A stretch of DNA of 64,000 nucleotides from Denitromonas ohlonensis (GTDB lineage: Bacteria; Pseudomonadota; Gammaproteobacteria; Burkholderiales; Rhodocyclaceae), in NCBI RefSeq assembly GCF_007625205.1, contig NZ_VMNI01000007.1, positions 486,553-550,552 of the forward strand, given 5' to 3'. Numbering within the stretch: position 1 is the stretch's first letter; every line of letters starts with the position of its first letter. The notes below the pieces were generated by a model. It saw only the letters and a program-made list of their open reading frames with translations. It was not told where the DNA came from and did no database searches. The position numbers and the translations under genes are program-made. Shown here one piece after another: positions 24,984-32,497 of the stretch.

Positions 24984-26407
24984 ATCTCGCCCAGCGCGCT
25001 GATGTCGCCAACCGCGACGCGCCTGAATCACCCCGCCTGCTGCTGGTCGACGACGACCCCGACCTGCTGCGTCTCTTATCCATGCGGCTGCGCGCCAGCG
25101 GCTATCAGGTTGACGCCGTGAGTTCAGCCGAGGCGGCCCTGGCCCACCTTGCTGTGCGCCCGCCCGATCTGGTGCTCAGCGATGTGCGTTTGCCGGGCCG
25201 GGACGGCCTGGCCTTGTTTGACGAAATCCGCCGCACCCATCCCGGCCTGCCGGTCATTCTGCTGACCGCCCACGGCAGCATTCCAGACGCCGTCGATGCC
25301 ACGGCTCGCGGCGTTTTTGGTTATCTGACCAAGCCCTTCGACAGCCGGGTCTTGCTCGACAAAGTCCGTCGGGCGCTTGATGTTTCGGCGCCGCGCGCGC
25401 TCAACGTTGGCGAAAACAGCCAAGCCTGGCGCGCCGAGATTGTCAGTCGCAGCGCCTGCATGAACGAGGTGCTCGAAGAAGCGCGCATGGTGGCGGCCGG
25501 GGATGCCAGCGTGCTCATTCGCGGCGCCAGCGGCAGCGGCAAGGAGTTGCTCGCGCGCGCGATCCACCGTGCCAGCGTGCGCGCCAACCAGCCCTTTGTG
25601 GCCATCAATTGCGGGGCGATCCCCGAAGCCCTGCTGGAGTCAGAACTCTTCGGCCATGTGAAAGGCGCGTTCACCGGCGCCAGCACGGCACATGACGGGC
25701 TGTTTCTCAGTGCCGACGGCGGCACGCTGTTTCTCGATGAAATTGGCGACATGCCGCTGCCGCTTCAGGTGAAGCTGCTGCGCGTGCTGCAGGAGCGCGC
25801 GGTGCGTCCGGTCGGGGCGACACGGGCGCGTCCGGTCGATGTGCGCATTATTTCGGCAACCCATCGCGACCTGGATGCGGCCATGCACGAAGGCAGCTTT
25901 CGCGAAGACCTGTATTACCGGCTCAACGTGGTGCGCCTGACGCTGCCCTCACTCGATGCGCGACGCGAAGACATCCCACTGCTGGCCGGTCATTTCATTC
26001 GCAGTCTCTCGGAGAAGTACGGCAAGACCATCCACGGATTTGCGCCCGAAGCGCTCGAAATGCTGGTGGCCGCGGCCTGGCCGGGCAATGTGCGCCAACT
26101 CTACAACGTGGTCGAGCAAGTCTGTGCGCTGACCACCACGCCGCTGATTGCCGCCACGCTGGTTCAGCGGGCCTTGCGCACGCCCGCCGTCGAAGTGCTG
26201 ACCTATGCCGAGGCGCGCCAGCGTTTCGAGCGTGAGTACCTGACGCAGGTCCTGAAGCTGACGGGCGGCAACGTCACCGACGCGGCGCGCTTGGCGGATC
26301 GCAATCGCACCGAGTTTTACCGGCTTTTGCAGCGCCATACGCTCACCCCCGCCATGTTCCGGCTGGCCGATGACGCGGACGTTGTCGCAGCGACGGGACG
26401 GCCCTAA
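24980..26407 (+). CDS. qseF: QseF/GlrR-like sigma54-dependent response regulator
   Basis: A 475-residue NtrC-type activator. The receiver (about 18-130) has the acidic pair DDD at 24-26, phospho-acceptor D68 ([10 protein letters not shown]) and K118 (YLTKPF). The AAA+ domain (about 155-385) carries Walker A GASGSGKE (182-189), the sigma54-contact loop GAFTGA (229-234) and Walker [12 protein letters not shown]. The Fis-type HTH is at the C-terminus ([25 protein letters not shown]). It would drive open-complex formation at sigma54 promoters. Two near-consensus sigma54 promoters lie within 2.5 kb on either side, before the bactofilin and BON genes. In E. coli the next gene is glnB; here it is the BON gene. 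Confidence 0.92.
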   Translation: MNLAQRADVANRDAPESPRLLLVDDDPDLLRLLSMRLRASGYQVDAVSSAEAALAHLAVRPPDLVLSDVRLPGRDGLALFDEIRRTHPGLPVILLTAHGSIPDAVDATARGVFGYLTKPFDSRVLLDKVRRALDVSAPRALNVGENSQAWRAEIVSRSACMNEVLEEARMVAAGDASVLIRGASGSGKELLARAIHRASVRANQPFVAINCGAIPEALLESELFGHVKGAFTGASTAHDGLFLSADGGTLFLDEIGDMPLPLQVKLLRVLQERAVRPVGATRARPVDVRIISATHRDLDAAMHEGSFREDLYYRLNVVRLTLPSLDARREDIPLLAGHFIRSLSEKYGKTIHGFAPEALEMLVAAAWPGNVRQLYNVVEQVCALTTTPLIAATLVQRALRTPAVEVLTYAEARQRFEREYLTQVLKLTGGNVTDAARLADRNRTEFYRLLQRHTLTPAMFRLADDADVVAATGRP

Positions 26408-26452
26408 GCCCTGAGATGGCGGGAGATTGTGTCGAAGTCGCCGTTTTGCTGT

Positions 26453-26467
26453 TGTCATAAGGCGACA
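26453..26467. promoter_or_regulatory. GlrR-like palindrome with short spacer
   Basis: TGTC-N7-GACA, embedded in TTGTC-ATAAGGC-GACAA. The half-sites match the QseF boxes upstream of qseE, but the spacer is seven rather than ten bases. An extra TGTC half-site is at 26430-26433. The centre is about 118 bases upstream of the predicted sigma54 transcript start. Confidence 0.4.
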
Positions 26468-26551
26468 AATATCGGGGCCCGACTCGATGGTTGCGCGGCC
26501 GGGGGCTTGTTCTGTTCGCTAAGTCACTGATTTCAATTCGAAATATCAATC

Positions 26552-26567
26552 TGGCATGAACGCTGCT
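26552..26567 (+). promoter_or_regulatory. Sigma54 promoter of the BON-domain gene
   Basis: Reads TGGCATGAACGCTGCT. GG at 26553-26554 and GC at 26565-26566 have the required 12-base periodicity, and most other consensus bases fit. The predicted start is near 26578, 47 bases before the BON start codon. Confidence 0.7.
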
Positions 26568-26624
26568 GTAAGCCCTGTGACGACCCATTCGGCGTCATCA
26601 CGTGTCTTAAACAGGAGTGACATC

Positions 26625-26966
26625 ATGAAACACGGATTTACCACAGCCAGCCTGATCGCCATCGCCGCCTTGTCCTTCGGTATCGTCCAGCCCGGTCATG
26701 CCGCCGACGCACCGGCCGGTGCGGCAAAGCCCGTCCTGAGCGTGTCGGCCGCCGACGCCGCCATCAAGGGCAAGGTTGAGGCCGCGCTGGCTGAAACCAC
26801 CACGCTGCAAGACGCCAAGATTCGGGTGGATGTCAGCGACGGTGTCATCTTGCTGAGCGGGCAGGTCAGCTCGCCCGCGCAACGCGACGCAGCCGCACAA
26901 CGCGCGGCCGGAGTGGCGGGTGTCAAGCGGGTGATCAACGAGTTGGCCCCGCCGACCGGCAGCTAA
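26625..26966 (+). CDS. BON-domain periplasmic protein
   Basis: A 113-residue protein with a signal peptide (about 1-25, ending near GHAADA) and a single BON domain (about 45-110). The BON pattern is AAIKGKVEAALAETTTLQDAKIRVDVSDGVILLSGQVSS, then AGVAGVKRVINEL. BON domains bind phospholipid or envelope surfaces, as in OsmY and DolP, and often respond to osmotic or envelope stress. The start 26625 has GGAG upstream. It is immediately downstream of qseF, with its own sigma54 promoter, making it a likely target of that regulator. A strong terminator follows at 27011. Confidence 0.88.
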   Translation: MKHGFTTASLIAIAALSFGIVQPGHAADAPAGAAKPVLSVSAADAAIKGKVEAALAETTTLQDAKIRVDVSDGVILLSGQVSSPAQRDAAAQRAAGVAGVKRVINELAPPTGS

Positions 26967-27010
26967 CAGGCTGCGTGCCCGACACGTCATCCAGACCTTG
27001 TCTTGTCCAG

Positions 27011-27040
27011 AAAACGGCGTGCTCTCGAGCACGCCGTTTT
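27011..27040. terminator. Bidirectional-type terminator after BON gene
   Basis: A perfect 13-bp stem AAAACGGCGTGCT/AGCACGCCGTTTT with a CTCG loop, followed by T and T-rich sequence. It lies 44 bases after the BON stop codon. Confidence 0.88.
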
Positions 27041-27198
27041 TGGTTTTGCCGTGCTCAAAGCCGCGTCATCAAAGGCTTGCGACGATCTGTCGCAGCCAGT
27101 GTCAGGCGATTCTTGCGGTAGGTCAAACGTGCTAGATCACCATTTTCTTATGCTTCGCCCGGTCCAAATTCAGCTCACACCGCTTCCGGGAGTCCGCC

Positions 27199-29211
27199 AT
27201 GACACGAATGAAAATCCTGCCCGCCGCCATCGGCCTGTTGCTCGCCCACGGCGCGCTTGCACAGGGCACTGACACCATCATGGACCATGTGGTGGTTACC
27301 GCGCCGGCGATGGCCGAAGCTCTGGTGGTGACGACGGACCCCAAGGCGGCGCGCCAGCCGATTCCAGCGCACGACGGCGCTGACCTGCTGAAGAATATTC
27401 CCGGCTTCTCGGTCATCCGCAAGGGCGGCACCGATGGCGATCCGGTGTTCCGTGGCATGGCTGCATCACGTCTGGGCATTCTGCTTGACGGCGAGATGGT
27501 GCTCGGTGGCTGCGGCATGCGCATGGACCCGCCCACGGCCTACGTGTTTCCGGAGGCCTACGACAAGGTCACCGTACTGAAGGGCCCGCAAAGCGTCAAA
27601 TACGGTCCCGGCAACAGCGCAGGCGTGGTGTTGTTCGAGCGCCAGGCGCCGTCCTTCGAAACGGCCGCCGTCAAAGGCGACATGAGCCTGCTGATGGGCA
27701 GCGCCGACCGCAACGACCAGGTGCTTACCGGGCAGGCCGGCACGCCCGACTTCTATGCCGACGTTGCCGCCACACGCTCCGACGCCAACAACTACAAGGA
27801 CGGCGCCGGCAACGAGGTGCACTCGGCCTACACCCGCTGGAGTACCAACCTCGCGTTGGGCTGGACGCCCGACCGCGATACGCGCCTGGAGCTCTCGCTG
27901 GCCAAGAGCGACGGCGAAGCGCGCTACGGCGATCGCAGCATGGATGGGGTGAAGTTTGACCGTGAAAACATCGGGCTCAAGTTCGAAAAGTCCAATATCT
28001 CGCCTGTCCTGGCCAAAATCGAAGCGCAGATCTATCGCAACTATGTTGACCACGTAATGGACAACTACTCGCTGCGCACCAATACCGGCATGAAATCCGT
28101 CAATAATCCTGACCGTGAAACCCAGGGCGGTCGCCTTGCGGCAACGCTTAACCTCAGCGATGCCACCGTGCTCGACGTGGGCGCCGAAGTGCAGAGCAAT
28201 GAGCACACCCTGCGCAAGGCCAGCAGCATGACCGGCATCCCCAACTATGAGTCACTGTCGCGCACGGCCGACATGCGCTTCTACAGTTATGGCGTGTTCG
28301 GCGAGTTGCAGCACATGCTGGCCGACGGGCATCGCGTGATTGGCGGTTTGCGCATTGATCGCAGCCGCGCGGAAGACGAGCGCACGGGCAAAACCACATC
28401 GGGCGCAGAGGAAACCGACACGCTGAAAGCCGGGTTCTTGCGCTATGAGCATGACCTGGGCGGCGGCAAGACGCTGTACGCAGGCCTCGGTCATAGCGAA
28501 CGCGCTGCCGACTACTGGGAGCGCAACAAGAATCCGGCGGCCACGTCGATGATGCTGACCGGCGCCGCCAGCACCTTCGACATCAAGCCTGAGAAGACCA
28601 CGCAGCTCGACATCGGCGCGCTTCATAACGCCGGTCCGGTGCAGGCGTCGGTGTCGGCATTCTTCGCCAAGCACTCGGACTACATCCTGATCGAGACGCT
28701 GCCGGCAGTCAGTACCTGGGCCAGCAATGCCCGCAACGTCGACGCCACCACCTGGGGCGCTGAAGCCGATCTGCGTTATGACTTCACCAGCCACTGGGCC
28801 GGCACGGCCACGCTTGCCTGGGTTCGCGGCGAAAACGACACCGACGACACCGCGCTTGGCCAGATCCCGCCACTGGAAGGCCGGCTTGGCATCAACTACA
28901 AGGCAGACACCTGGTCGGCCGGGGCGCTGTGGCGTCTGGTATCGGGGCAGGACCGTGTCAGCGTCGGCACCGGTAATATTGTCGGTCAGGACATTGGCGA
29001 ATCCGGCGGCTTCGGCGTGTTTTCGATCAATGCCAGCTACACGCCGAACAAGCGCACGCTGATCTCGGCGGGTATCGACAACCTGTTCGACAAAACCTAC
29101 GCGGAGCATATCTCGCGCAGTGGTGCAAACATTTCGGGCTACGACACCACCGAGCGTATCAACGAGCCGGGACGTACACTTTGGCTCAAGCTGAGATTGG
29201 CGCTCGACTGA
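27199..29211 (+). CDS. oprC: OprC/NosA-type TonB-dependent copper receptor
   Basis: A 670-residue outer-membrane TonB-dependent receptor of the copper (OprC/NosA) family. It has a signal peptide (about 1-21, ending ALAQ), a plug domain (about 45-150) and a beta-barrel ending LWLKLRLALD. The plug block with GGCGMRMDPPTAYVFPEAYDKV is diagnostic. The copper ligands described for Pseudomonas OprC, CxxxM and HxM, appear to be present as C105/M109 and H285/M287. It would import copper, perhaps to supply cuproenzymes such as nitrous-oxide reductase. Regulation is unknown; a short inverted repeat TGCGAC-N5-GTCGCA lies at 27078-27094. A terminator follows at 29232. Confidence 0.92.
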   Translation: MTRMKILPAAIGLLLAHGALAQGTDTIMDHVVVTAPAMAEALVVTTDPKAARQPIPAHDGADLLKNIPGFSVIRKGGTDGDPVFRGMAASRLGILLDGEMVLGGCGMRMDPPTAYVFPEAYDKVTVLKGPQSVKYGPGNSAGVVLFERQAPSFETAAVKGDMSLLMGSADRNDQVLTGQAGTPDFYADVAATRSDANNYKDGAGNEVHSAYTRWSTNLALGWTPDRDTRLELSLAKSDGEARYGDRSMDGVKFDRENIGLKFEKSNISPVLAKIEAQIYRNYVDHVMDNYSLRTNTGMKSVNNPDRETQGGRLAATLNLSDATVLDVGAEVQSNEHTLRKASSMTGIPNYESLSRTADMRFYSYGVFGELQHMLADGHRVIGGLRIDRSRAEDERTGKTTSGAEETDTLKAGFLRYEHDLGGGKTLYAGLGHSERAADYWERNKNPAATSMMLTGAASTFDIKPEKTTQLDIGALHNAGPVQASVSAFFAKHSDYILIETLPAVSTWASNARNVDATTWGAEADLRYDFTSHWAGTATLAWVRGENDTDDTALGQIPPLEGRLGINYKADTWSAGALWRLVSGQDRVSVGTGNIVGQDIGESGGFGVFSINASYTPNKRTLISAGIDNLFDKTYAEHISRSGANISGYDTTERINEPGRTLWLKLRLALD

Positions 29212-29231
29212 GCGGCACGACCCACAAACAT

Positions 29232-29261
29232 GGGCGATCCGATGAGGGTCGCCCTTTTTTT
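29232..29261 (+). terminator. Terminator of oprC
   Basis: A 9-bp stem GGGCGATCC/GGGTCGCCC (one G-T pair), loop GATGA, then seven T residues; 20 bases after the oprC stop codon. Confidence 0.85.
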
Positions 29262-29387
29262 GGTCGCGCCTGGACATGGCGATTGCAAGTGGTCAACAAA
29301 GGTAGTTTCGCGATTATCTCCATGTCATGCTTTCGCGTGACGAATGCATGTTGTATAACCACGGCTTTGATTGCGAAAGAGACCCCG

Positions 29388-30482
29388 ATGGATATCGACG
29401 CCCTGATGCGACCACTGACCGGTGCCACCGCACCCTGCGGGCAGGACATGATGTTTTCCGCCGAGTTCGACACCATTCAGGAGGCGCGTCGTCACGACGA
29501 TCCGTCCTTGGCGCAGGGCGAGTGGATTACCGATGTCAAAGAGGCTGACTGGCCGCGTGTCGTCCAGATCTGCGAAACGCTCCTGGCCAGGCAGACCAAG
29601 GACATTCGGGTCGCCGTCTGGCTGACCGAGGCGATGTGCCATACCCGCGGGCTCGATGGCCTGGCGGACGGCTACATCCTGCTGAGTCGAATGTGTGGCC
29701 AGTGGTGGGAGGCGCTTCATCCTTTGCCTGAAGACGATGACATGGGGCAACGTATCGGCAGCCTCGACTGGCTGGTCAATCGTTCCGCCCGATTGATTCG
29801 TGAATTGCCGCTCACTCAATCATCGAAAGGCCATTACTCGCTGCAAGACCTCGAATCGGCGCGGGCGACGGCATCGACCATGGAGCGCAACCCCGGCCTG
29901 GCGGATGAGCTCGCCCGCAAGGCACATCTGACCATGGCCCAGTTCGAGGCGGCCCGAAAAGACTCAGCACCGCAGCATTTTGTCAGCACCCTCGCGTCGG
30001 TCGAGCGGGCAAGAACCGCTATAGCGTCATTCAAGGCCGTTATCGATGCGGCACTCTCGGATGAGGCGCCGGCCTTTGGCGCGGTGTTTGATGCATTTGA
30101 CGATCTCGACGCCCTGTGTCGCCGCTATGCCGCCGATGCCGGCGTTTGGTCAGGCAATACGCCGAAAGCCGACAGCCCGTCCGCTCAGGAGAAAAAGATG
30201 CCAACGCAGGATACGGTGCCCGTGGCTGCCGCACGGGAGAGGGGACCGGTTCAGACCCGCGACGAGGCCATTCGGCAACTCAACGACATTGCCGCCTTTT
30301 TCAAGCGCACCGAGCCGCACAGCCCGGTCGCCTATCTCGCTGAAAAAGCAGCGCGATGGGGCAACATGTCGCTCCACGAGTGGTTGCGCGCCGTCGTCAA
30401 GGACGACGCCGCCCTGTCTCAAATGGAAGATCTGCTCGGGGTTGTGCCGACACCGCACGAGACGAACGACGCCAACTACTGA
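29388..30482 (+). CDS. tssA: Type VI secretion protein TssA
   Basis: A 364-residue TssA. The N-terminal ImpA_N domain (about 1-105) has PCGQDMMFSAEFDTIQEARRHDDPSLAQGEW and the WPRVVQICETLL helix. The C-terminal part includes the conserved segment QTRDEAIRQLNDIAAFFKRTEPHSPVAYLAEKAARWG. TssA caps the growing sheath and tail tube and coordinates baseplate with membrane complex. It is transcribed toward the rest of the T6SS genes, which are all on the other strand; 249 bases containing a dispersed repeat separate them. Start ATG 29388 with AAAGAGA upstream. Confidence 0.92.
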   Translation: MDIDALMRPLTGATAPCGQDMMFSAEFDTIQEARRHDDPSLAQGEWITDVKEADWPRVVQICETLLARQTKDIRVAVWLTEAMCHTRGLDGLADGYILLSRMCGQWWEALHPLPEDDDMGQRIGSLDWLVNRSARLIRELPLTQSSKGHYSLQDLESARATASTMERNPGLADELARKAHLTMAQFEAARKDSAPQHFVSTLASVERARTAIASFKAVIDAALSDEAPAFGAVFDAFDDLDALCRRYAADAGVWSGNTPKADSPSAQEKKMPTQDTVPVAAARERGPVQTRDEAIRQLNDIAAFFKRTEPHSPVAYLAEKAARWGNMSLHEWLRAVVKDDAALSQMEDLLGVVPTPHETNDANY

Positions 30483-30592
30483 ACCTTGTTCAGCTGCCCG
30501 ACACCACCGGCGCGTGCTCGCGTCGGCCGTGCGATGTCCTGACAGGGCGTCGTGACCGTGTCGGGCGATTGCGCTTGTTTGAACCTATAAAC

Positions 30593-30696
30593 CGCAGTTG
30601 GCCGCTTGTGCCCATGAGCCAGGTATTGAACATGCGAAGCTTGTCGGCTTCGAGGCCGATCAGCCGGTGGGTGATCGCGCTACGCGCCCGATTGCG
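30593..30696. repeat. Dispersed hairpin-rich repeat, copy 2
   Basis: Same 104-bp element as at 17808-17911, with eight substitutions. Here it is fully intergenic, between tssA and the OmpA-like gene. The CGAAGC/GCTTCG hairpin is retained with a changed loop; the second palindrome has one mismatch (ATCAGCC/GGGTGAT). Confidence 0.8.
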
Positions 30697-30731
30697 GTTT
30701 CCAAGTTGAAAGCCGTTTTACCACGGTGATC

Positions 30732-31511
30732 CTAGTTCGCCAGCCGGAACTCGATGCGCCGGTTCTTGGCGCGTCCTTCCTGTGTCTCGTTCGTCGCAAT
30801 CGGGCGATCCGGCCCCGCGCCCAGGGCGCTCATCGAGGCCTCGGGCACACCTTTGGCGATCAGGTACTCGCGCACGCTATTGGCGCGCGACAGGCTCAAC
30901 ACCACATTGGACATCCGGTCGCCGCTGCTGTCGGTATGCCCGATGATCTGGATGCGGGGTGAGCCGAGTCGTTTGATAGCCGCTTCCATCTCGTCGACGA
31001 TGGCGGTGCCGGTCGGGGTGAGTGTCGCGGAACTGACCTCGAACTCGATCACACGATTCGACAGGGTCTGGTCCAGCGTCGACTGGGCGCTGGTGCCAAC
31101 CACCAAGGCGTTGTCGACGGTGTAGGTCGGATTGAGCGCCGTCGCCATGTCGCTCACGATCTTCTGCCGCTGGGCTTCATTGGATACCGTGCCCTTGAGC
31201 GCGATTTGCGTTCCATTGACCTGCAATTGGCCAGCGTGAATCTGTTTGAGGTTCGGACCGAGGAGCTTGGACATGTATTCCGTCCAGTTTGGCGGAGGCA
31301 CGACCCCGCCCACCTCAAGCCGGTCAATGACGGCGTTTGCGCCGTAAACGTCGCGCAAACGGGTGAGTATGGCGCTGCGCGCAGCTTCATCGGGCACAAC
31401 GCCCGAGGCGAGGACTTCTTTGATCGTATGTGGGGCGCCAATGGTGCTTTGCGCCACGGCGTAGGGGACAAACAGACAGAATGCGGTCAGGATACTGAAA
31501 CGGAAAATCAT
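30732..31511 (-). CDS. T6SS-associated OmpA-family protein
   Basis: About 259 residues. A signal peptide (about 1-20) precedes a BON-like middle (about 30-130, with QLQVNGTQIALKGTVSNEAQRQKIVSDMATALN) and a C-terminal OmpA-like peptidoglycan-binding domain (about 150-258: IQIIGHTDSSGD, LSLSRANSVREYLIAKGV, RAKNRRIEFRL). Such proteins anchor T6SS assemblies to the cell wall, similar in role to TagL/TssL extensions. The start 31511 has GGGGA six bases upstream; ATG 31517 overlaps the tagF stop as ATGA and is also possible. Last gene of the minus-strand T6SS operon. Confidence 0.85.
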   Translation of the reverse strand: MIFRFSILTAFCLFVPYAVAQSTIGAPHTIKEVLASGVVPDEAARSAILTRLRDVYGANAVIDRLEVGGVVPPPNWTEYMSKLLGPNLKQIHAGQLQVNGTQIALKGTVSNEAQRQKIVSDMATALNPTYTVDNALVVGTSAQSTLDQTLSNRVIEFEVSSATLTPTGTAIVDEMEAAIKRLGSPRIQIIGHTDSSGDRMSNVVLSLSRANSVREYLIAKGVPEASMSALGAGPDRPIATNETQEGRAKNRRIEFRLAN

Positions 31512-31513
31512 GC

Positions 31514-32497
31514 TCATTCCCCAAGAAAAACTTCGCGAAACGTATTCACTGCAGACTCCAGCGTCGTTTCGCTCTGGTGAAGATAGGACGACAGTTTTGC
31601 GATGCCATAGTCATCGAGCAACATGTCGTGTTGTTCGATCCATTCCGGGTCGTCGAGAACAATGACGTGCTCCGGCATGCTCTGAGGAGACATCACGGTC
31701 AGCAGCGTACGGGACGATGCGCCATTGAAGCCGATCACCAGGCGCGCGCCGCGCGCATCGCGCGCGATCAGCACTTGCAGCTCGCAGCTCGTCTTTCGCA
31801 GGAACGCGGTGACCAGGTACAGCCAGAAACTGGCGGCGAGGTTGCGGTGTTGTTCGCTGTCGGGCAAGGGCAGTACGAGGGCTTTTTCGATGGGGCTTCC
31901 ACCGCTGCCCAGTACCGGTCGCATCAATAAACCGATCGCCAGAATGATTCGTCGAACCGCATCGGGGGTGGTCTCCGCTGAGATCATTTCAGCAAAACGG
32001 GCGATGGAGGTGCCGCGCACGAAGTGCCCCAAGGGGTCAGCCGCCACGGCCACCGCGAAATCGTCGGCGCAGCTCAACGCGGCGAGTTCGGCGAGTGTTT
32101 GTGCCAGATCGGTACCGGACAAGGCGCCGCGCGCTACCGCACGAAGCTGACCAAAGGGACGCGACAAACCGGCCGGGCCGCAGCGGAACATGAGCAGATC
32201 GTCGCGCTCGATGGTGGCGACGGTCAGGAAGGGGAAGCGTCGCCCCGAGGCATCCTGACTGGGACGCAAGTGACCAATCACCGACAGACGACTGCGCGGG
32301 CCGACAAAGGCGAAATCGACCGCTGGTGCTTCGTCATAGGCGATTTTCCAGCGCGGGTCTTCAGAGAGCAGTTCCATGGCGGCGGAGAGCCACCGGTCAA
32401 GCATGCGGGTCAGGCTGTGCTGGTTGGGTCCCTTCACGAAATCCCCGCGGCTGGGCAGTTTGCCGAAGCAGGTGGCTGGTGCGGACGCGTGGGTCAT
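31514..32497 (-). CDS. tagF: Type VI secretion-associated protein TagF
   Basis: A 327-residue TagF (BMA_A0400/DUF2094 family). The N-terminal hallmark is CFGKLPSRGDFVKG, followed by WKIAYDEAPAVDFAFVG and the conserved DASGRRFPFLT. TagF is a post-translational negative regulator of T6SS activity, in some species acting opposite the PpkA/PppA phosphorylation pathway, which is not seen here. It overlaps tssM by four bases upstream and abuts the OmpA-like gene downstream, so the three are translationally coupled. Confidence in the family is high; its activity is inferred. Confidence 0.92.
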   Translation of the reverse strand: MTHASAPATCFGKLPSRGDFVKGPNQHSLTRMLDRWLSAAMELLSEDPRWKIAYDEAPAVDFAFVGPRSRLSVIGHLRPSQDASGRRFPFLTVATIERDDLLMFRCGPAGLSRPFGQLRAVARGALSGTDLAQTLAELAALSCADDFAVAVAADPLGHFVRGTSIARFAEMISAETTPDAVRRIILAIGLLMRPVLGSGGSPIEKALVLPLPDSEQHRNLAASFWLYLVTAFLRKTSCELQVLIARDARGARLVIGFNGASSRTLLTVMSPQSMPEHVIVLDDPEWIEQHDMLLDDYGIAKLSSYLHQSETTLESAVNTFREVFLGE

